Both the position numbers and the translations under genes were made by a program. Source: Sulfurovum sp. UBA1140 (GTDB taxonomy: Bacteria > Campylobacterota > Campylobacteria > Campylobacterales > Sulfurovaceae). Taken from it: a DNA stretch of 10,851 nt. The stretch spans positions 79,365 through 90,215 of the forward strand of contig DCAF01000040.1 in assembly GCA_002311915.1 (NCBI GenBank), written 5' to 3'. Shown here in pieces: positions 6,349 to 10,851 of this stretch; within the stretch, counting starts at the first letter, position 1, and every line of letters starts with the position of its first letter. The notes beneath the pieces were generated by a model. The model ran no database searches. It was not told the origin of the DNA and worked only from the letters and a program-made list of their open reading frames with translations.

Positions 6349-8282
6349 GCCTTCTTCTCCTCTTTTTTCATGTGAACCAAACGGGATACCATTCCATTCT
6401 CCTCTTCAAACTCGTGAATAATTGATTGAACTTTTGCTTCCTCAATAACTTCAACATCAAGAAGTACCGCGGTCATATTTTCAATGGCTCCATTGTAGGT
6501 ATGAAGTGTCTTTTTAACAAAAATATAGCGTTCATCAAGAGTTCTCTTTATCTCTGCATCTATATCTTCTGCCATTTTTTCACTATAATCATTTGAGACC
6601 ATACCTCCACCAAGGAAACTACTCTGAGTTCGTGAAAGCACCATAAGCCCTGCAACATCACTCATACCATAAACCGTAATCATATCTTTTAAAATTGCCG
6701 TTGCACGGTCAAGGTCATTACCTGCTCCTGTTGAAATTTCACCTAAGAAGACCTCTTCAGCTGCCCGTCCGCCAAGCAGAACATCAATCTCTGCCATCAA
6801 CTCATATTTTCGTTTTAAGAATCTATCTTCATCATCAGGAAGATGCAGTGTATATCCCAAAGCACCCAAACCTCTAGGAATAATCGAAACCTTTGTAACT
6901 CTTGTAGCACCTTTAGTCAACTCTGCCATTAAAGCATGTCCACTCTCATGATAAGCAACAATACGTTTTTCAACTTCAGAGACTTTTCTATTTTTCTTCT
7001 CAAGTCCCACAAAAGCTCTCTCAATAGCTTCTAAAAGCTCTGCTTGTTTAATGGTTTTTTTATTGGCACGACCTGCAAGAAGGGCTGCTTCATTAATAAT
7101 ATTTGCTAAATCAGCCCCAGCCATACCTGCGGTCTGTTTGGCAACAATCTCCATATCAACTTCATCGTCTATTTTTACATCTTTAGAGTGTACTTTTAAA
7201 ATTGCCAAACGCCCTGCATAATCTGGTTTATCTACCAACACCTGTCTATCAAAACGCCCTGCTCTAAGCAGTGCTGCATCTAAAATCTCTGGTCGGTTGG
7301 TAGCAGCTAAAACAATTACTGGTGTATCCGTACCAAAACCATCCATCTCGGCAAGAAGTTGGTTAAGGGTCTGCTCACGCTCATCATTCCCCCCCATCTG
7401 ACCACCACTCGCACGACTCTTACCAATTGCATCAATCTCATCAATAAAAATAATCGAAGGAGCATCCCGTTTGGCGTGTTCAAAAAGATCACGTACACGA
7501 CTCGCACCAACCCCTACAAACATCTCGATAAAACTTGAACCACTTACCGAGAAAAAAGGAACATCTGCTTCACCTGCAACTGCTTTTGCCAACAAGGTTT
7601 TACCCGTACCAGGAGGTCCCACAAGTAGAAGCCCTTTAGGAATCTTAGCACCAAGCTCAATATAACGCTCAGGATATTTCAAGAAGTCAACAATTTCAAC
7701 CACTTCATCTTTTGCCTCTTGAACCCCTTGAACATCATCAAACTTTACGTTAGGCTTTTCAGAACTAATCAACTTATCGGTTTTACCTGCTCCTAAAATC
7801 CCTCCCATTCCTTTGGACATTTTTTTAGCCAAAAAGAGCCAAATACCAAAAAAGATAAAGATAGGCAACAACATACCAATAAGTTCAGACATTAACCCTT
7901 CACCAATTCTACCTTCATAGGTGATATTTCTATCTTCAAGCATTGGAATCAACTTCTCATCAAAGGCAGGAACATTTTGTGCTATATATTTAATATTTCC
8001 ATCAATGTTGGTTGCTTCAATCGTTGTGCTGGTTATTTTTACCAAACTTACTTGATCATCTCGAATTAATCTCTTAATATCCGAATATTTCACCCGCTCT
8101 GTTTTGGCAACCTTTTCATCACCCATCAATTCAGAAAAACCACCATCACCATCACCCATAAATGATTTAAAAAATATAATAATAACTATAGAAAAAATAG
8201 CAAATGCCAACAGAGGGTTGTCATTAAAAAAGTTATTATTGTTGTTGTTGTTATTATTGTTATTGTTGTTTTGATTACTCAT
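6345..8282 (-). CDS. ftsH: ATP-dependent zinc metalloprotease FtsH
   Basis: This is the membrane-anchored AAA+ protease that degrades membrane and short-lived cytosolic proteins as a hexamer. It has 645 residues. The N-terminus has a run of 13 Asn (5-17). TM1 is at about 24-42, a periplasmic domain spans about 43-132, and TM2 is at about 134-152. The AAA module has Walker A GPPGTGKT (222-229), pore loop MFVGVG (Phe255), Walker B IIFIDEID (277-284) and the second region of homology at 328-345 with arginine fingers near Arg340/Arg343. The protease has HESGH (445-449) with third zinc ligand Asp523 in GNDLDRAT. All catalytic residues are present. The start codon abuts the prmA stop (TAG then ATG, no gap), and the ribosome binding site AGGAAGA lies inside prmA (8294-8300). 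It is the last gene of the minus-strand operon. Confidence 0.98.
   Translation of the reverse strand: MSNQNNNNNNNNNNNNNFFNDNPLLAFAIFSIVIIIFFKSFMGDGDGGFSELMGDEKVAKTERVKYSDIKRLIRDDQVSLVKITSTTIEATNIDGNIKYIAQNVPAFDEKLIPMLEDRNITYEGRIGEGLMSELIGMLLPIFIFFGIWLFLAKKMSKGMGGILGAGKTDKLISSEKPNVKFDDVQGVQEAKDEVVEIVDFLKYPERYIELGAKIPKGLLLVGPPGTGKTLLAKAVAGEADVPFFSVSGSSFIEMFVGVGASRVRDLFEHAKRDAPSIIFIDEIDAIGKSRASGGQMGGNDEREQTLNQLLAEMDGFGTDTPVIVLAATNRPEILDAALLRAGRFDRQVLVDKPDYAGRLAILKVHSKDVKIDDEVDMEIVAKQTAGMAGADLANIINEAALLAGRANKKTIKQAELLEAIERAFVGLEKKNRKVSEVEKRIVAYHESGHALMAELTKGATRVTKVSIIPRGLGALGYTLHLPDDEDRFLKRKYELMAEIDVLLGGRAAEEVFLGEISTGAGNDLDRATAILKDMITVYGMSDVAGLMVLSRTQSSFLGGGMVSNDYSEKMAEDIDAEIKRTLDERYIFVKKTLHTYNGAIENMTAVLLDVEVIEEAKVQSIIHEFEEENGMVSRLVHMKKEEKKA
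8232..8270 (-). repeat. Poly-asparagine codon tract in ftsH
   Basis: Thirteen consecutive Asn codons encode FtsH residues 5-17, directly before TM1. AAC and AAT codons are mixed irregularly (eight AAC, five AAT), so this is an imperfect AAY trinucleotide repeat. The mixing should reduce replication slippage and suggests the amino-acid tract itself has been kept. Together with Asn3, Gln4, Asn20 and Asn22 it makes a flexible polar cytoplasmic tail. Confidence 0.9.
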
Positions 8283-9107
8283 CTATTTTTTTATCTTCCT
8301 ATATACAAGTGTTATCCACTCATCTTTTTGTTTTCGTTCCAGCAGTTCCAAGTCGTTATAAACTTCTACCACACCTGACTCTTTTTTATCTAAAATACCC
8401 GAAAGGATTAAAAGACCACCCTCTTTTGTTGCTTTTTTCAAATCATTAACTATAAATTTGAGCACATCGGCAATAATATTGGCAATAACAATATCATATT
8501 CACCTTTGGCTTGATTGGCAGAACCTTCCCACAACTCTTCATACTCTTCATGATTAAGTACAAAGTTCTCTTCGCAACTGTCCACCGAAATAGGGTCAGT
8601 ATCACAAAGCTCTACCGTTGCCCCTAGTTTTTTACAAGCCAAGCCCAAAATTCCTGAGCCACACCCCACATCTAAAATACGTTGCGTACCTGTTACATAA
8701 GTACCAATAGCATCCAAACACGAAAAAGTTGTGGCATGATGACCAGAACCAAAAGCCAAAGCGGGGTCAATTTTGATGTTGATTTTACCCTCTTTTGCTT
8801 CATACCAACTTGGATAGATATAAAACTTTCCTGCCTCAATAGGTTCTATAGAGTTTTGATACTTGGCTATCCAATCTACATTATCTTTGACCTCGTTCTT
8901 ATACTCAATATCAATCGACCCACCCAATGTTCCCACCAATGACTCCACGGCCTCTTGAACAAAAGCCACCTCATGCTCACTGCGTACAATAATCGTACCT
9001 TTGCCTATCTCAATTCCATGACCTGCAATATTGGCAATAAAATCTGCAATAAACTCTACAAAATCATCTTGCATTGTTAGAGTTAACTCATAATAGTGCT
9101 TCTCCAT
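8283..9107 (-). CDS. prmA: Ribosomal protein L11 methyltransferase
   Basis: PrmA uses S-adenosylmethionine to trimethylate amino groups of ribosomal protein L11. It has 274 residues, slightly shorter than E. coli PrmA. An N-terminal alpha/beta substrate-recognition domain (about 1-70) is joined by a linker to a Rossmann-fold methyltransferase. The diagnostic PrmA segment IDPALAFGSGHHATT lies at 113-127, the SAM-binding motif I ILDVGCGSG at 144-152, and the acidic end of strand 2 at Asp169/Asp171. The motif IV equivalent is VIANIIADV with Asn210. The start has AAGGAG (complement of 9113-9118) within the last codons of hisA. The gap to hisA is 2 bp and to ftsH 0 bp. I recall prmA followed by ftsH in Campylobacter as well. 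Confidence 0.95.
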   Translation of the reverse strand: MEKHYYELTLTMQDDFVEFIADFIANIAGHGIEIGKGTIIVRSEHEVAFVQEAVESLVGTLGGSIDIEYKNEVKDNVDWIAKYQNSIEPIEAGKFYIYPSWYEAKEGKINIKIDPALAFGSGHHATTFSCLDAIGTYVTGTQRILDVGCGSGILGLACKKLGATVELCDTDPISVDSCEENFVLNHEEYEELWEGSANQAKGEYDIVIANIIADVLKFIVNDLKKATKEGGLLILSGILDKKESGVVEVYNDLELLERKQKDEWITLVYRKIKK

Positions 9108-9109
9108 AA

Positions 9110-9823
9110 CTACTCCTTCTTCGCCAATTTAAACGCCTCTTCAAGGTCTAAAGTTCCCTCATAAAAAGCTTTTCCCACAATCGTACCATCACAACCTGCT
9201 TCGATAAGCTTTTTTATATCTTCAATATCTTTAAGCCCACCACTTGCTATCGTCTCTACTCCTGAAACCTTAGCAATCTCTACAGTGAAATCAACATTTA
9301 CCCCTGTGAGCATTCCATCACGACCTACATCGGTACAGATTATCGCTTCGACACCTGCATCAGCAAACTCTTTAGCCAAGTCCGTAGCTTTCATATCTGA
9401 AACCTCTGCCCAACCCTCAACAGCTACCATGCCATCAATCGCATCAATACCCACAACAATCGGATATTTTTTTGCCATATCTTTAACAAACTGTGGGTTT
9501 TTAACTGCCACAGAGCCCAGTATCAGTCTATCTACTCCAAGCTCCAAATACATCTTAATGGTCTCTTCATCACGAATCCCCCCACCAAGTTCAAGCTTCA
9601 AATTACAATTCTCACGAATCTTTTTAATCTGCTCCAAATTTTTCGGCTCACCTGCAAAAGCACCATTCAAATCAACCAAGTGTAACCACTCACTTCCTAG
9701 CTCTTCAAATCGTTTAGCAACTTGCCACGGTTCATTACTATATATTTTCGCTGTTTCCATTAAGCCTTTGCTTAGTCGTACTGCTTTTCCGTCTTTTAGG
9801 TCTATGGCTGGTAGTATTGTCAT
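9110..9823 (-). CDS. hisA: Phosphoribosylformimino-5-aminoimidazole carboxamide ribotide isomerase
   Basis: HisA performs the Amadori rearrangement of ProFAR to PRFAR, the fourth step of histidine synthesis. It is a 237-residue (beta/alpha)8 barrel. The catalytic acid Asp8 lies in LPAIDLKDGKAVRL, and the second, Asp127, in VVGIDAIDG. Phosphate-binding sites are visible as ELGGGIRDEETI (78-89), the segment IASGGLKDIEDIK (192-204) and TIVGKAFYEG. TDVGRDGMLTG (164-174) is a HisA hallmark that separates it from HisF. No other his gene is in the window. The stop of the Toprim-like gene lies 1 bp before the ATG, so hisA is likely transcribed with the ATPase/Toprim pair. Its ribosome binding site AAGGA (complement of 9835-9839) is inside that gene. 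Confidence 0.97.
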   Translation of the reverse strand: MTILPAIDLKDGKAVRLSKGLMETAKIYSNEPWQVAKRFEELGSEWLHLVDLNGAFAGEPKNLEQIKKIRENCNLKLELGGGIRDEETIKMYLELGVDRLILGSVAVKNPQFVKDMAKKYPIVVGIDAIDGMVAVEGWAEVSDMKATDLAKEFADAGVEAIICTDVGRDGMLTGVNVDFTVEIAKVSGVETIASGGLKDIEDIKKLIEAGCDGTIVGKAFYEGTLDLEEAFKLAKKE

Positions 9824-9824
9824 T

Positions 9825-10397
9825 TTATTCTTGTTCCTTGAATAGGGTTTTTAGTTTTTGTTTAAGGTCATCAAACCTATTATCTTTAAAATCAAATTGA
9901 GGGTATGGATATAAATCTCTGTATAAATTTGCTATTGGTTTTTTGTTAGGTTTTACCTTTTCTACGTCTAAACATTTTACTAATTTATCAAAATGTTCAT
10001 AACAATTTTTCGTGTTAATGGTCTCTAATAAAAAATAATCTAAGTTTTTATTAAAAATATAAACATCTATTGGAATATTCCAATTTAATGCTTTTTTTAA
10101 ATCTTCAAAACATACTAATGATTTTTCCATACCATTACAGTTTTTATCATCTTTTTCAAAATCACAGTCAAAAATAAAAAGTACTTTCTTCACTTCACCA
10201 AGTTCTATTTCCTTAGTAACCTGTTGATATTTAGATTGAGTGGCATCTAAAAGTTTCTTTTTACTACCCATGATATTAATATAACTTTTAAAATTAATTT
10301 TTTCAGAAAAAAGTATCTGATTGTTGTTTTTTAAATCTTGGAGAAGTTTAATAATGAATTTTTCATCATCACTTCCCTCAACAAAAAGCCTTACCAT
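9825..10397 (-). CDS. Toprim-domain protein, putative defence effector partner of the ATPase
   Basis: This 190-residue protein starts MVRLFVEGSDDEKFI. That is the Toprim opening motif, with Glu7 and Gly8 at the end of the first strand. The second hallmark, DxD, is KVLFIFDCDFEKDD, with Asp77 and Asp79 and further acids at 83-84, expected to bind Mg2+. The region between contains INIMGSKKKLLDA. The C-terminal half (NKNLDYFLLETINT, then a Lys-rich tail) is not recognised. The nearest families I can name are small Toprim groups such as DUF3226 and the DUF4435 effector AriB of PARIS; assignment by eye is uncertain. An upstream ATG at 10439 would add 14 residues, but they lie inside the ATPase gene. 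The ATG at 10397 gives a 7-bp overlap and starts right at the motif. The gene is AT-richer than hisA. Confidence 0.75.
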   Translation of the reverse strand: MVRLFVEGSDDEKFIIKLLQDLKNNNQILFSEKINFKSYINIMGSKKKLLDATQSKYQQVTKEIELGEVKKVLFIFDCDFEKDDKNCNGMEKSLVCFEDLKKALNWNIPIDVYIFNKNLDYFLLETINTKNCYEHFDKLVKCLDVEKVKPNKKPIANLYRDLYPYPQFDFKDNRFDDLKQKLKTLFKEQE

Positions 10398-10851
10398 CCT
10401 CGCATCTCTTGTTCTTGGTCTATAGAATCGACAAACCAATCATAAGGATAAACCATTCCTTTTAACTCATCCTCTTGATTTTTACCTAACTTAAAAAATG
10501 TTATCTCTTTATCTTCTAATTTTTTAGCCACCCTTGCATAAGACTCTATGCACTCTTTTGAATGGGTTGTGGCGAAGACTTGGACATTTTGTTGTTTTGA
10601 TATTGTTAGGATTATTTCCCATAGTTTGTCTAATTTAGTATAATGTAGTCCATTATCTATTTCATCAATAAATAATTGACCATTTTTACAAGCATAAATT
10701 GAACAAATAATAGATATATAAGTTTTTAATCCATCTCCAAAATTTGACAAATATATATACTTGTCTTCTACTTGAAGTTTTGGTACAGATTGTATAAATT
10801 TAAATTTCTTTATAGAAGAATCAAGTTCATGAATATATTCATCTAAAATAT
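10391..10851 (-). CDS. AAA_15/AAA_21-type (OLD-like) ATPase, C-terminal part
   Basis: The last 152 codons are visible and the frame is open to the right edge, so the gene starts outside the window. The segment LSNFGDGLKT (visible residues 34-43) is an ABC-type signature. LFIDEIDNGLHY (59-70) is Walker B with catalytic Glu63. VFATTHSKECIES (91-103) carries the switch histidine. This order and spacing is typical of ABC-like AAA_15/AAA_21 ATPases of the OLD/RecF group. The N-terminal Walker A is off-window. A TTG at 10750 could be mistaken for a start, but it lies inside the signature motif. The C-terminus (YDWFVDSIDQEQEMRGW) overlaps the Toprim gene by 7 bp. ATPase followed by Toprim is the layout of PARIS and related nuclease systems, so a phage-defence role is inferred. 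Confidence 0.85.
   Translation of the reverse strand, partial: ILDEYIHELDSSIKKFKFIQSVPKLQVEDKYIYLSNFGDGLKTYISIICSIYACKNGQLFIDEIDNGLHYTKLDKLWEIILTISKQQNVQVFATTHSKECIESYARVAKKLEDKEITFFKLGKNQEDELKGMVYPYDWFVDSIDQEQEMRGW

Noticed and set aside
8682..8942. Plus-strand frame of 86 codons opposite prmA
   Set aside because: It is antisense to the SAM-binding core of prmA and has no independent support.
9252..9260. GTCTCTACT inside hisA matches one arm of the 30-bp palindrome
   Set aside because: Only a 9-base match, with no inverted partner, inside the conserved coding stretch VETIASGG; chance is sufficient.
9285..9845. Open plus-strand frame of 186 codons opposite hisA
   Set aside because: It is the antisense shadow of hisA, whose HisA motifs are intact; the Ser/Pro-rich translation is typical of a shadow frame.
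10439..10439. Upstream ATG for the Toprim gene
   Set aside because: It adds 14 residues within the ATPase coding region ahead of the first Toprim strand; the ATG at 10397 fits the domain and the overlap better.
10748..10750. TTG as the start of the ATPase gene
   Set aside because: The frame continues open upstream to the edge, and the TTG codes for Leu within the ABC signature, so the gene is cut by the window.
1..10851. tRNA, rRNA and CRISPR arrays
   Set aside because: I saw no tRNA cloverleaf with a TTCGA-type arm, no rRNA-like segment and no regularly spaced repeats.

Overview
The window looks like a piece of a Campylobacterota (Epsilonproteobacteria) chromosome, probably a sulfur-oxidising Sulfurovum/Sulfurimonas-type bacterium. 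The evidence is an AT-rich, tightly packed layout, sigma70 promoters with a perfect TATAAT but no clear -35 box, a small periplasmic c553-type cytochrome, ADP-heptose/LPS synthesis, and an adjacent prmA-ftsH pair, a neighbourhood I also recall from Campylobacter. The genus call is inference, because no rRNA gene is present.

Layout. Positions 1-238 hold no complete gene. They carry a perfect 30-bp palindrome (51-80), a long stem-loop (86-139) and the efp promoter. Next come efp (elongation factor P, 239-805) and a two-gene envelope unit of unknown function: a small exported beta-barrel-type protein (1015-1539) and a 615-residue lipoprotein (1555-3402), closed by a strong terminator. serS (3490-4734) has its own promoter and converges on a monohaem cytochrome c gene (4764-5063, minus). 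Divergent from the cytochrome gene is a YfaZ-like outer-membrane protein gene (5213-5818), translationally coupled to gmhB (5818-6348). gmhB ends inside the stop codon of ftsH, which lies on the opposite strand.

From 6345 to the right edge everything is on the minus strand and nearly gapless. In transcription order the genes are a partial AAA_15/AAA_21-type ATPase running off the window, a small Toprim-like protein, hisA, prmA and ftsH. Junctions are a 7-bp overlap, then gaps of 1, 2 and 0 bp, so this is almost certainly one operon. The ATPase + Toprim pair is AT-richer than its neighbours and has the architecture of OLD/PARIS-like two-gene phage-defence systems. Its position directly upstream of hisA-prmA-ftsH is the most interesting aspect of the window.

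The housekeeping genes cover translation (efp, serS, prmA), membrane proteolysis (ftsH), histidine synthesis (hisA) and LPS heptose supply (gmhB). The accessory content is the barrel/lipoprotein pair, the YfaZ-like protein, the palindromic element and the putative defence pair.
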